Shown here one piece after another: positions 23,489 through 39,537 of a DNA stretch of 64,000 nucleotides. Numbering within the stretch: the stretch's first letter is position 1; every line of letters begins with the position of its first letter. This stretch comes from Protula sp. h YS-2021. Lineage: Eukaryota; Annelida; Polychaeta; Sabellida; Serpulidae. A model generated the notes under the pieces. It saw only the letters and a list, made by a program, of their open reading frames with translations. It was not told the origin of the DNA and searched no databases. A program made the translations under genes and the position numbers. The stretch spans positions 14,319,551 through 14,383,550 of the forward strand of contig OX457029.1 in assembly GCA_949752745.1 (NCBI GenBank). Reading direction: 5' to 3'.

Positions 23489-25540
23489 ATGTCAGTGCAT
23501 ATTCGGGGCACATCGGAAAGCTTCGAGGATCTTCTTCACTGTATGATATGCTTCGAGATCTATCGCAACCCAAAGATGCTCAATTGCGGACACACGTTCT
23601 GTAAGGAGTGTCTCCAGGGTTACTATCGCACCTACCAACAACAAAGACGCGCCCAGGCGGGCAAGTTGCCCTGCCCGACATGTCGGGAGCTGACGGTGCT
23701 GCCCTCGGGCGGTATCAACGCCCTTAGAAATGATTTCAAAGTGGCTAAAATCGAAGAAATGTTCAAAACTGTTAACATTCGCAAGGAGAAACTAAAGCAT
23801 GATGGACGTACTTGTGACGTTTGCAAAGCTGCTAAAAAGTCTCAAAATGCCAAGTTTTACTGTGATAACTGTAGAATGGGATACTGCAAAGACTGTATGA
23901 AGAAACATGAGAAGAATCCGATATTCAAGAATCATAAGGTGTCCGGAAAGGGTGGCCCGGCTAGTGTAGAGCACGCACTATGCACTGCTCACCAGGGGGA
24001 GCAGGCGAAGTATTTCTGTCGGTCATGCGAGCAGCTTATTTGCACCATGTGTATCATGAATGACCATGACGGACATAACGTCATAGAAGTGGACGAACTC
24101 TTTTCTCAACACCAAGAAGATGTGCGTAATCTGCAGAATGTTGTCACCAGCAAGTTAGAGCACTTCCGGCGAAAGGCAGCCGATCTCGAATCGATACGCA
24201 CGCTCAACCTGAAATCGTGTCAGCAAGCGGAGATCAATATCAAGCAACGCACACGTGATATGATTGAGCAGATTCGCTCACAGGAAAGCAAACTGCTGGA
24301 GGATCTGCGCAACAAGCGTGACCAAAAACTGGATAAGATCGTCAAGGAGTTAGAAAGAGTCAATTCTACTGCTGTCAAAGCCGCGAGTCTGCAGGATTAC
24401 GCTAATGTCACGTCGGGAAGAACGTCGCTGCGTGTAATTGCAATTCACGACGATCTTGTTCAGCGCATGCGCACCGTAGCAGAAGTAGACATATACGACG
24501 ACCCTGAGATGACATCAGCCGTAACTTTCCTTCCCGGGAAATACGATCCTAATCTGGGACGTGTTGATGAAATTCGTGGCACTTTGGAAGAGCTGAATAA
24601 AAGCCCGATGGCCTTGATACCACCCCCATCGCGATTGCAGCGCCGTGGCACCAGCGTCTCTCCGCCGGGAACCTCAGATTCGCCGCGCATATCGGAGCCT
24701 ATCACACACGTGCATCAACGCACACGCTTAAGGCAATTAGTCAAGGTCGATAAAATGGGCGATGGTCCTGGTGAACTCAAGGATCCGCTAGATGTCGCCT
24801 GCCTCCTAAACGGTGACATAGTTGTCGGGGAGTGGGGCAACAAACGCATCCAGATCTTCGATTCTGTTGGGGAACCTGTCAACACCATAGCACAAGGAAA
24901 CATTGGTCCTCAAGGCATTGCCGTAACACTGCGCGGCAATATCATCGTCTCCGACGCGTCTCAAAAACGGCTCCAGGTCTTCTCGCCTGCCGGAAACAGC
25001 ATAGCAAAATGGGGTCTGGGAAAATTCTATGCCCCGTGTGGTCTAGCCATTAGTCCGAATGGCAACTGTATCATAACAGATGTGGGAGAACACACAGTTA
25101 GTATTTACCAAGGAGAGAAGAGATGCATCAGGCGGTTTGGGTCACGTGGTTCAAGGGATGACCAGTTTAATAACCCACTCTACGTTACTACAGGCATACA
25201 CAACGAAATCATCATCTCCGATTCCGACAATCACTGCATCAAAGTGTTCGATAGTCGAGGCAAATTTATCCGGAAAATCGGCTCGGAGGGATCCGGAGAT
25301 GGTCAGCTAAAATATCCACGCGGAATCGCCACGGATCAAGATGGAAACATTGTAATTGTCGATCGCAACAATGACCGCGTGTGTTTGTTTACGCCTCAAG
25401 GTCGTTTCGTCAAGCACCTGTTGGGAAAAGAAGATGGCGTCAAAGACCCGTATGCTGTGGCTGTCAGTATCACGCGAAATATCGTCGTCACCGAGAGTGC
25501 AAAGTCACGTGCTGCAATCAAAGTGTTTGAAATGGAATGA
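23489..25540 (+). CDS. TRIM-NHL protein, RING E3 ligase without filamin domain
   Basis: A single exon of 683 residues. A C3HC4 RING uses C18, C21, C33, H35, C38, C41, C62 and C65. Two B-boxes follow, at about 109-150 (CDVCKAAKKSQ..YCDNC) and 165-200 (CTAHQGEQAKYFC). A coiled coil spans about 205-310, then a Pro/Ser-rich linker with SPPGTSDSPR. Six NHL repeats (about 415-683) form a beta-propeller, for example DPLDVACLLNGDIVVGEWGN and YPRGIATDQDGNIVIVDRNN. RING/B-box/coiled-coil proteins are usually ubiquitin ligases; the NHL propeller binds RNA or protein. TRIM2/3/71 have a filamin domain between coil and propeller; here that span is only ~100 residues with no such domain. The gene is intact and intronless in its coding part, as in expanded invertebrate TRIM families. 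A specific orthologue cannot be named. Confidence 0.93.
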   Translation: MSVHIRGTSESFEDLLHCMICFEIYRNPKMLNCGHTFCKECLQGYYRTYQQQRRAQAGKLPCPTCRELTVLPSGGINALRNDFKVAKIEEMFKTVNIRKEKLKHDGRTCDVCKAAKKSQNAKFYCDNCRMGYCKDCMKKHEKNPIFKNHKVSGKGGPASVEHALCTAHQGEQAKYFCRSCEQLICTMCIMNDHDGHNVIEVDELFSQHQEDVRNLQNVVTSKLEHFRRKAADLESIRTLNLKSCQQAEINIKQRTRDMIEQIRSQESKLLEDLRNKRDQKLDKIVKELERVNSTAVKAASLQDYANVTSGRTSLRVIAIHDDLVQRMRTVAEVDIYDDPEMTSAVTFLPGKYDPNLGRVDEIRGTLEELNKSPMALIPPPSRLQRRGTSVSPPGTSDSPRISEPITHVHQRTRLRQLVKVDKMGDGPGELKDPLDVACLLNGDIVVGEWGNKRIQIFDSVGEPVNTIAQGNIGPQGIAVTLRGNIIVSDASQKRLQVFSPAGNSIAKWGLGKFYAPCGLAISPNGNCIITDVGEHTVSIYQGEKRCIRRFGSRGSRDDQFNNPLYVTTGIHNEIIISDSDNHCIKVFDSRGKFIRKIGSEGSGDGQLKYPRGIATDQDGNIVIVDRNNDRVCLFTPQGRFVKHLLGKEDGVKDPYAVAVSITRNIVVTESAKSRAAIKVFEME

Positions 25541-26839
25541 AGACCCACAGACTCCCATACAGGCACATAAAACTAAAACTAAGTATTATCAGTTATGTCG
25601 ATACGTGCACGATTCTAAAGTTTAAACCGAATTATAATTACCATATATATGCCAGCTTTCTGTAATCTTCTACATTTTGTAGTGCCAAGCACATATATGC
25701 AACCTGTATTTGCAAAAAAAAAAAGAAAAGAAAAAAAAAGCACGCATGTTAGGAAAATGTTCGTGGTAGGAAAATGTTAATTTTAAGCTCCTTGTAATTT
25801 CATGACATATATTATCTGCTTCTGTCAAACGTCCATTTTAAGGTTTGCTTTGTGAAATTTATTTTCTCACGTGAAAGATAATTTTAGTTCACATGAAGCA
25901 CATTAGAAGAAGCTAATTTCATAATGCACACAAACGATATGGGCATGGTATTTATGTATCAAATTATCGGTGTTATGTGTGTGTATGTGTGTGTGTGTGG
26001 TGGGGGGGGGGGGTGGTACTTGGCCTGGAATGAATGGGGTGTGCTTAAAAGAAAAATATCGCCGCTAAAAATTCGCTTAATTTCAACAATCACTTTTTTC
26101 CTTTGGCAAAATGAGCTATAACGTACACGTCGCTGAAGCTTGGCAATTCTACAAGGTTGATTGTACTATCACATCCAGCTATACCATGTATAGTTAGGGT
26201 TTATTTAACTATAAAAACATCTATAATGATGTGAATTATTGATTATTTTCTCCGTCAGAAAAAACCAAGTTGTTTTACTGAGTTGTCGAATAAGATTATT
26301 GAATGTAAACCACGTGCGTAGAGGTGTGCGAGGGCCATTTTTATCAACTGCTTGACTTCCTTAACCATCTTTTTATTTTACGTTTTTTTTTTTGACTGGG
26401 TAGTCATTATTATTATTATTATTTTCTTAAGCTGGTAAAAGTTTATTTAGATTTCTGTGTTATGATCATTCATTCCATAACTTAAATAACTCACCAGTGT
26501 TATATTTAATTTAAGTATATTTCATGCATGGCAACCTGAATCATTACTTCTTCACTGGGGATGACAGGTAAACAGATACAGCGTAGTGAAAGGCTTCAAC
26601 ATACAATAATTAGGTAATTCATATTTAATTGATAGTCATTATTTTTCAGTACAATTTTGCCACCTTCCTTCAGTCATAAGCCATGCCCCTCCACCCCCTC
26701 CCCCCCCCCCACTCTCCCCAACAAACTGATGTCACAAACATCTTGTTTATGCATTTTAACGTCAGTCACAATCAATGAGTGACAAGGTTGTCTAGAGGAA
26801 TATTCTTTTCATTTGTAGAAGTTTTCGTTCTCTCAGATT
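25541..26839. other. 3' flank and intergenic
   Basis: A-rich and (GT)n/G-tract patches (about 25970-26005). No gene. The TRIM-NHL 3'UTR lies in the first part; I could not place its poly(A) site. Confidence 0.4.
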
Positions 26840-27105
26840 ACTCTTTTAATCCATTCTCCCAGTTCACTCTCTCAGTTCGCATTCTCAATTCACTTTCTCA
26901 GTTCACTTTTCATTTCACTAAGTTAATTCTCTCAGTTCGCATTCTAAATTCACTTTCTCAGTCAAATCTTAAGTTCACTCTTTCAGTTCAATTTTTCAGT
27001 TCACTATCTCAGTTCACTCTCTGTTCACTCTTTCAGTTCACTCTTTCCAGTCACTCTTCCTGTTCACTCTTTCAGTTCAGTCTTTCGGTTCACTCTCTCT
27101 TCTCC
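26840..27105. repeat. (CTCAGTTCACT)n-type degenerate minisatellite
   Basis: About 20 degenerate units of TTCACTCTCTCAG. The 139-residue frame over it (26779-27198) is low-complexity Ser/Leu/Phe and not a gene. Confidence 0.75.
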
Positions 27106-28266
27106 CTTGCAGCCCACTTTAGCACACATGTTGACGATTGCTCGGCTGGTGAGTCAACACCACCCCATCCATCCCCGAGGGTGAATTCAGATGTATAGCA
27201 CTGTTATGTGTATATGTTATAGTTGTGTGTATTTATAACAATTTATCACTCTCCAAACCAAACCATAAAACAAGAACCTTCGTATTAACTGAAAGTGTGA
27301 CTAAAAATAACTCAATTTCAAATCAGAAACTGTCATAAGTTAGAATTATAAATCAGCACGCATTCGACGACAGAGAAAACACGCAAAACACAATGGAATA
27401 ATATCGAAATTTTGCGCATGCATTTATCACCATCTCACCATGTGTTTATCTTAATGTTGTTATAATTAGAGCCCTCGATCAATAAAGGAAACGTGCAGGT
27501 TAGCACAAAAAAAGTCGAGACTGCAGCGAACGTGAAAACACGCGCATCCTCGCAGCCTTTATCTCGCCGCGCTTGCCCTTGTTTACATTCTCATCCGGGT
27601 AACCACAACTGCAGTCCCGCAGCTTCAGACCGTAAGGCTTATTTAGCAAGTTCTCTTCTTAGTATTTCTTCTTCTTTTTCAAATAAAAATTCCAGAACCT
27701 TTTACATCATGTGACTTAATAGCCGAAAAATCCAACTGCAGCTTCATAGAATTGATCATGGTCATCGAACACAAGGGAACCGTTTTCTGCACATTTGCTT
27801 GCTGGGTGCAGCCGTTTCACTTCTCAATACACAAACATCACTACCTTCGTCCAGTACACAAGGTTATGAATCGTACTCACATTCACACGCTTTATTTTCA
27901 CTGGTAATTCTTCTTTTCAAAAATCTAAGGTAATTTTTTTACAAACATTTATCGATACGGTCAAGGAGTTATTTAGATATCTAGACGACAATTTAATAAT
28001 ATCACACAGTGAAAAAACAAAAACAAACGCAGATAAATACAACGACATGTGAATGCAGCCTCATGCGAAAAAGCTTCTTTTTTCAAAGACAGCAGACTGT
28101 CATTGACGATTGCTGTGTTCATATAGCCAGTTCACTGAAAAAGACTATATTCGAGTTTTTTTCTAAAGGAATTATAGATTAATTCAATCGCAGTTTGCAG
28201 TACTCGTGCACGTGTGAGACGCATACGGCACGGAAGAAGTATCCTATTTTTAGCATATTTTACAAG
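27106..28266. other. Intergenic; possible promoter of the next gene
   Basis: 27480-27640 is more GC- and CpG-rich than its surroundings, with no coding features, and may be promoter or 5'UTR for the gene starting at 28267. This is weak inference. Confidence 0.3.
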
Positions 28267-31200
28267 ATGGAGAACGTTCAGTTGTTGATAGAGGTAAGAG
28301 TTTATTTCTTTCTTTCTTTTTTTTTTTTTTGGCATTTTCAGTCGATACAACTCACGGAGCGTATACTCATTTCCTTCCCAAATGTTGACCGCTGAGAGGT
28401 GAAATCAAATAAAAAAAAGAGAGAGAGAAAGAAGTGCGACTGATCGCTACCGGTCTCGTAACCCGTGGGCTGGGAGAGGGTGCACTCACATACAATTTGG
28501 TTACCATGCGTGCCCACTTCGGAAAGAACCCTCCTCTGTGGGAAACGCGGAGTACTGAATGAAAATACTTGGAGTAGTTGTTACTCCGCACGGACCGCGT
28601 CTGACCTCAACATAACCGCCTGTCTTCGGGTATTTTGAACGCGCATGGCAACACATAGGATACCAAGTGCTCCCCCACGCGCCCCCCCCCCCCCCACCGC
28701 GGGTTTTGAAACAATTTTTTACTTTTTCCTGGACCGCTCTTTTCTGCTGTTAAAATATGCAAAAAAAGGTATTCATTGGTACAATTGCTGAAAGTGTGTC
28801 CAACAATGACGGCGGTTGTGGATCAGAAACCGCTGCCGACTGGTCACCGTCGATGCTGGTAGCAAGATTATCCGTAGCCATTTTTTTCGTTATGTGATGT
28901 TTTAATATTTATTTTTGATAGATAGTGAAATTGCAATTGTAAGACTAAGAAAAATATCCACTTTAAATATGAATGAAAACAGAACAGGCAGCACAGGAAA
29001 GCACACAGAAAAAACACTAGCGTAAACAAAAAACACAGCGTGAAGCTGGGGAGCTAAGTGTCAAGTGTCAAGTGAAGTCTGGATCTAGGCTGTCTGTCTC
29101 CTGGGAATCTGCTTGTCACGTGACATGACAAGGGAGGCGAAATTTCCAAGTTTAAACCCTCTTACTAATTTGAAGTATGAACCTTTTGCCACACCCACAC
29201 ACCACTTCCCTATACCCCCCCCCCCTTTTTACAGTTCATTCGAAATACGCCAGATTGTTTCTACGCTCTCGACTGATAATTTCCAGTGTCTCCAAATCGC
29301 CAATCAAGTCCTAGAAACAATTGGTATTAACTATATCCCTCCGTAAAGATAATTTTTTTTCGTTGAAGTTATGTCATTAGGTTAAAAAAAATAAAGATGC
29401 GAAGCAGGATAGACTCCCAGCGTCCCTCCTCTCCCAGTCTGCGAACGAACCCACTGCTTATTAGTCCCCTGCCGGGGGACTATAGTTTTCGGGTTTGTCT
29501 GTCCGTCTGTCCGTCCGTCCGTCCGTCTGTCCGTCTGTCCGTCTGTCGACACTTTTTTGTTAACACACTCAAGCCTACATTCTTCCACCGATTGTTAAGA
29601 TATTGTATATGTGGGTAGTACTGGAACGAACAAGGATCGGTATTGTAAATGAGCCATGTCGGCCCAAGGACATTGGCCCAGCTGAACTTCACAAATTTTC
29701 CCAATCTTTACTCAGTCGAATGAGTTTGTTAACACACTCAAGCCTACATTTTTCCACCGATTGTAAAGATATTGTATATATGGATAGTAATGGAACGAGC
29801 AAGGATCGGTATTGTAAATGAGCCATGTCGGCCCAAGGACATTGGCCCAGCTGAACTTCACAAATTTTCCCAATCTTTACTCAGTCGAATGAGTTTGTTA
29901 ACACACTCAAGCCTACATTTTTCCACCGATTGTAAAGATATTGTATATATGGATAGTAATGGAACGAGCAAGGATCGGTATTGTAAATGAGCCATGTCGG
30001 CCCAAGGACATTGGCCCAGCTGAACTTCACAAATTTTCCCAATCTTTACTCAGTCGAATGAGTTTGTTAACACACTCAAGCCTACATTTTTCCACCGATT
30101 GTAAAGATATTGTATATATGGATAGTAATGGAACGAGCAAGGATCGGTATTGTAAATGAGCCATGTCGGCCCAAGGACATTGGCCCAGCTGAACTTCACA
30201 AATTTTCCCAATCCTTACTCAGTCGAATGAGTTTGTTAACACACTCAAGCCTACATTTCTGATTCGATTGTTGAAATCTTATAGATATAGGAAGTATTGG
30301 AACCAACAAAGGTCAGTATTGTAAATGAGCCCTGTCGGCCCAAGGACATTGGCCCAGCTGAACTTCAGAAATTTTCACAATCCTTACATACTGGAATGAG
30401 TTTGCTAACACACTCAAGCCTACATTTTTGGAAACAATTGGCAAAATGTTATACACATAGGTAGTATGGGTGGTAACAAGAATTGGTATTGTAAATGAGC
30501 CATGTTGGCCCAAGAACATTGGCCCAGCTTGAATTTTAAAATTCACGAATATGATACGAAGGGTTGTAGTCCAACCTAACAAAATCAAATACTGGGATTG
30601 TACGCCGGCGGGGGACATAGTCAGTTTCACTGACCTACTTGTTCACTCTTGGGGTCCCTTCTCTCCCAACCTGCGAACGACCTCAATGCGTATTCGCTTC
30701 TCTGATACACATCTTTGAATCCTGATTCTTTTTCTTCAGTTAAGGTCTTTCTTACAACTTCTTCTTCTTCTTCTTCTTCTTTACACGACTCAAATGTTTT
30801 TCAGCGCGAAGGTTGTGTCTTTTTAAGATGATTAAGTTGGGATCGTAGTAAAAAATAAAAATGGCTAAAAAAACACCAAAAAAAAAAAAACAACAAAAAA
30901 CAATAACAAAAAAGGACAAAAAGAAAACAAAACAGAGCAAAGCAAAAAACAAACAAATGTAACAACAAATGCAGTTGTTGTGTTCCCAGTAAACAATGCC
31001 ACATATATTAGTCGTCTGTTTCAGGTCACGACGTCGGTCGACCAATTGCAAGTGTTTATAATACATATAGACATAGATATCGATGTTTAGTTTGATCAAA
31101 CTGTCACTTTCTAACACGTCTTTACGTGGAATAGGCGTCGAAACTATCCAACGGGGTGGGCGTCATGGTGTGTCAAGAATGCCGCTTTGCTCGCGTTTAT

Positions 31201-31755
31201 AATGCGCCCTTTTATGACCTCTCTACAACGTCACATGAAAGGCGTTGTTTCAACTTTCATATACAACCAAATCTTAATGTCGATTGAATGCTGGGTCGCA
31301 GCGTCTATCCTATATCTAACCAACTTCGAATATTCCTTGGTTTTGTTAATAACGTAAAGTTTTTTGTTTTGTTTTTTTTTTAGAAAAATGGGGTTGGAAA
31401 CTTTACTTCAAATTTGATATCACGGTGTTTTGATATTTAATTTACACGTTTATTTCAGGCCAAGACAGGGAAGCTGTACAAGGATGACACCGAGATCAAA
31501 GAACACAAAGGCGGCTTTTGTTTTCATCCGTTTTCGTTTGAAAAACCCAGAGAATTTGGCAATTTGAAGAAGCAGAGTGAGCTGTCCACTTCCTGCCCGG
31601 ACTCGTTATCCATGCTTGACCACCTGCGCTCTCTGATGCACCTGAGAGGACAGTCCAAACTAGCTACGTCACATCCGGAAATCTCCGACTCGGCCGACGA
31701 ATCGCATAAGAAGGAGACTTTCGATATCTCACACCACTCCGACAGCAAACAATAA
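28267..31755 (+). CDS. Small two-exon protein, unrecognised
   Basis: Exon 1 (28267-28293) codes for MENVQLLIE and ends GAG|GTAAGAG. Exon 2 (31459-31755) follows TTTATTTCAG and stays in phase 0: AKTGKLYKDDTEIKEHKGGF, a hydrophobic FCFHPFSFEKPREFG patch, then a Ser/His-rich tail ending SDSKQ and TAA. The total is 107 residues, with no signal peptide or membrane segment. The clean splice sites, phase agreement and balanced composition support a real gene. I do not recognise the family, and a further 5' exon is possible. The 3.2 kb intron holds a family A repeat and a 169-bp tandem element. Confidence 0.55.
28470..28690 (-). repeat. Family A repeat, copy 5 (in intron)
   Basis: In reverse it reads GCACTCACATACAATTTGG, GTTACCATGCGTGCCC, GGGAAACGCGGAGTACTGAA, GCACGGACCGCGT, then CGCGCATGGCAACACATAGG and ATACCAAGTG. 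It is one of the most complete copies, with both inverted ends present. Confidence 0.65.
28691..29463. other. Intronic spacer
   Basis: A small - strand frame starting ATGGCTACGG at 28881 runs about 43 codons to a stop near 28754; it is a weak candidate only. Otherwise nothing is seen. Confidence 0.3.
29464..30620. mobile_element. Element with 169-bp tandem core, pearl-like
   Basis: It begins with a GC-rich hairpin (AGTCCCCTGCCGGGGGACT at 29465), then a TCTGTCCGTC microsatellite (about 29495-29548), then about six 169-bp units starting near 29558, 29726, 29895, 30064, 30233 and 30402. It ends with GCCGGCGGGGGACATAGTC near 30604. Hairpin, microsatellite and tandem core resemble the pearl/Helitron-derived elements known in bivalves; that link is inference. 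The repeated 72-residue frames are shadows. Confidence 0.6.
30621..31458. other. Intronic spacer
   Basis: (CTT)n at about 30757-30781 and A-rich tracts; no gene. The 31459 acceptor follows. Confidence 0.4.
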
Positions 31756-33439
31756 CGCCGTTTATGAAAAGTTCTATTGGTTATTGTCTTTTGAAAACAG
31801 ATGTGTCTAATTTTTTTATTTTAGGTACTTTTAAATGAGGTGTGATTGTGCCCGAACTGTTGGCAGTGTTTTGTGGCAAGTGCGGCGATGTCTCTTGTGG
31901 ATGCACATGCGCAAAAACTGCAATATCTTTGATCTGGCTGCAGGACGGAAAAGGATAAAAGTTAAAGTGCATGTGTACTCATAAAAGGATATGGAAAAGA
32001 ACAGGGCATGCGCAGAAACATACGCCGTCTCATGTCTGATCTCGCGTTGATGTCACTGCAACGTCGGCGTCATTTTTTTATCGTCATATGGCGGAAAAAA
32101 GGCTGTACTACAGCGCTTTTTATCGCTGATTTAACATAGAAGGCGCTGTGATATTGCAGTATTACTGTCTTATCTTCATAAAAATACTCCGAGATCATTG
32201 GGTAAAAATGTAGAAGCGGGTAGTATTTATGCGAAATTAAATAACACAATTTGCCAAATCCGGTGACAAACAGTGCAACACACTATTTTTTCAATCCTTC
32301 ATTCAAGGATTGTCATAGTAAAACAAGCAAGTGAAATTAGTACCACCGAAACGTTTTGGTATTTTATTAGTTTGAAAACCAAGTCTAGTATATTGTTCTT
32401 ATATTTATTTATCCGCTCTGAGTAAAAAGTATTACTTTAAAACTAAAGAGAAAACGCTTCGTTTTTTTTTTTTTATTTTGCTGGACCACTTATGAATGAA
32501 AACAACCGTGTGCCACGACCCCGATCTCATGTCGGAATTCTTTTTATTCAAATAAACATTTGAGCATGTGTTTGCATATTTGCGTATTATGTCTCTCTTT
32601 TATTTCAGTTTTTGATGAGTCTCAATGATTTTTATATGGAGGATTTTTAATCGATGATATATTTAATAAATTTTAGTCATCGCTTTTGAAATCCAGATGT
32701 GACTGAATAAATTGCAAATGATATTTGAAGTAGAGTTCGCATCATCCCGTAAAGGACTGAAGTAAAAATTCTGAAATAAAAGTGGCCACAAGTATAGAGA
32801 TATATTTAATAACATAAATACATTAAATCATTCAAAAAGTCAAGGTTATAAATTAGGCCAATCAGAAAGTTTGACGCCAGTATAGTTTAGCGTAAAGAAA
32901 ATGGAGTTTCAAACTTCTTTTTCGACTGACATCAATTAAAGGTCAAGGACAATTATTACGTCAATAATCTCTTTGTCTATTCGAAGAGTTCGTTTTGTCT
33001 CCCTATACAGCAGAAACTTTTGTTGGTTTTGAATTTTTGGAGTAAAGTGGTCAGATTTTAGTCCCATTGAACTCACATATATTAATTCTGTCTGTTTTCC
33101 ATGAATAATATCAATTGCATCAGTTATATTATAAATGTATTTTATTTACACCAAGCTTTCTGCAGTTCTCAAAATGTAGCACTCACAATGTGGTACTAGT
33201 GTCGTTATTATAAAACAGCTAACCTCTGAGCAGTTCTATCTGTTGTGTATACGTTGTTGTATAAAGCAGCTGACTTCTGAGGAGGTTATCTGTTATGTAT
33301 AACCACAGAGGGTATTTTATGAGTTTCGCGGAATCCCCAGTGGGTCTGCGAAGTAAAAAGATATTATACACTACAGACCGTACCGCCATAGAGGTTGGCT
33401 GTTGGACAACAACGGTATCATCAGCAGGATACCCAGAAT
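31756..33439. other. Intergenic, nothing recognised
   Basis: 3' flank of the small gene, then AT-rich DNA. An inexact repeat of a ~55-base segment (CAGCT(A/G)AC(C/T)TCTGAG...ATCTGTTRTGTATA) lies at about 33215-33302. Confidence 0.4.
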
Positions 33440-33770
33440 GCTGCCGGATGTTAGGGGTAAATGAGTTACTATGCGTGTCCAAAAAAAACAAAAAACAAAC
33501 AAACGCAGAGAAAGGGGGTAATTATGAGACCAGACGCGGACCGCGCTGAATGCCAATTTCGTAAAAAAAGAGGGGTAATTTTCATTAAGTACTCCATGTT
33601 TCCCTAAAAAAAGCGGGGTTATTTAGGATTTTTTCTCCGCATTTGGTTAAAAAGGGGGGTTTTATTTGAAAATCAGCATTCCGCGTTTAGGGATCGTTTC
33701 AAACAGTCATGGACACGCATGGTAAGTAGTTGGTACGTGCGTCCCCCCTTCCCCCGCTTACCCCCCTTCT
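33440..33770 (+). repeat. Family A repeat, copy 6
   Basis: GAGTTACTATGCGTGTCC, then GACGCGGACCGCGCTGAATG, GTACTCCATGTTTCCC, CATTCCGCGTTTAGGGATCG and GGACACGCATGGTAAG with a GTACGTGCGTC tail: the full order of the family, with inverted ends. Confidence 0.65.
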
Positions 33771-33848
33771 CCCCCGGGGCAACAGCACTCGTAGCACTCC
33801 TATTACAGTACCCAGATGGCACTCATGTGGACCCATAATATGCGGTAT

Positions 33849-38161
<4,313 letters not shown>

Positions 38162-38329
38162 TGCAGGTTGTGTTCACAGCGGAAGCCTTTCACCTTGTCT
38201 GTCGGATGTGCTACGTCTTTATGGAATGTCTTTCCTTTCAGTCAAAGCGCACGGAAAACATCGGGAAATCAATCCCCAGTGTTTTGGCGGTAGAAGTTAA
38301 TGTTGCAGAAAATGTGACTTTAAACTAGA
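38162..38329. other. Upstream flank of the mucin gene
   Basis: Presumed 5'UTR and promoter on the - strand. No clear TATA box. Small + frames here are not supported. Confidence 0.3.
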
Positions 38330-38815
38330 CCGTTTTCGCTTCTAAGTAGCTAAAATTACGCTTGGGGCCACAAAAAATACGATTCTGAACTCATAAAATT
38401 CAGAAATGATCTTGAACGAGGCACCGCTTACAGTGACGTCTTTTAGGCCCAAAGGGTCGAAAATAAACTCAAAATCTCTAATGGCTTTTGAGATAATGGT
38501 CAACTTGACCGAAGAGATAAAGGTCACGAGGTACCTCTTACATAACGTCCTTTAGGCCCAACAGGCCGTAAATAAGCTCAATGGCAAAATTTCAATGTCC
38601 ATTTTTTTTCGTAAAAAATTTTAATTAATTCATTAAAAAATTGAGCTGGACTAACTGGACATGCTACATTATGTCTCTGCCATATTTGGTCGTTCTAGCC
38701 ATAACCGTGCCGTAAATACAGGAGCTTGGTCGTGAGAGAGGCCTAAAACCGGCGCCGGATTAGTAAGGCCAGACAATTGAACGAGATGTCTTTTGACGCC
38801 CACTAAAATTACGTC
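38330..38815. repeat. Dispersed repeat family B, third copy
   Basis: GGCCCAAAGGGTCGAAAATA, TTTTGAGATAATGGTCAA, GACCGAAGAGATAAAGGTCA, TGGCAAAATTTCAATGTCC and ACATGCTACATTATGTCTCT in order, matching 9950-10030 and 10480-10960. Confidence 0.6.
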
Positions 38816-39537
38816 CTTAAATAGCGTTGCAACGAAGCAAGTATGTGATCATGACCATCATTGGCAACGTAGCAAGATGTGACCATGGCGATCATTGGCA
38901 TCGTAGCATGCATGTGACCGTGGTCGTCAGTGGACAACGAAGCAAGCATGTGACCATGTTCGCTATTGGTTGCGTAGCAAGCATGTGACCGTGACCACCA
39001 CCGGCATCGTAGCAAGCATGTGACCATGGTCACCGTTGGCAACGTAGCAAGCATTTGACCATGGTCGCCATTGGCAACGTAGCAAGCATGTGACCATGGT
39101 CGCCATTGGCATCGTAGCAAGCATGTGAACATGGTCGCCATTGGCATCGTAGCAAGCATGTGACCATGGTCGCCATTGGCATCGTAGCAAGCATGTGACC
39201 ATGGTCGCCATTGGCATCGTAGCAAGCATGTGACCATGGTCGCCATTGGCAACGTAGCAAGCATGTGACCATGGCCACCACTGGCATCGTAGCAAGCATG
39301 TGACCATGGCCGTCATTGGCATCGTAGCAAGCATGTGACCATGGTCGCCATTGGCAACGTAGCAAGCATGTGACCATGGTCACTACTGGCATCGTAGCAA
39401 GCATGTGACCATGGCCGTCATTGGCATCGTAGCAAGCATGTGACCATGGTCACCATTTGCAACGTAGCAAGCATGTGACCATGGTCGTCATTGGCAACGT
39501 AGCAAGCATGTGACCATGGTCGCCATACAGCGACGTC
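38816..39537. repeat. 35-bp satellite, about 20 units
   Basis: The unit contains CGTAGCAAGCATGTGACCAT then GGTCGCCATTGGCA, at a 35-base period (for example 39071 and 39106). Left-end units are more diverged than the centre. All three - frames stay open (frames to 151 codons) because the period is not a multiple of three; these are shadows. Confidence 0.9.

Noticed and set aside
29603..30159. Repeated 72-residue frames
   Set aside because: They are the 169-bp tandem unit read through; each stops in the same place and has no start context.
38809..39404. Three long - frames over the 35-bp satellite
   Set aside because: Open only because the repeat lacks stops in any - frame; the three frames give versions of one repeat peptide.
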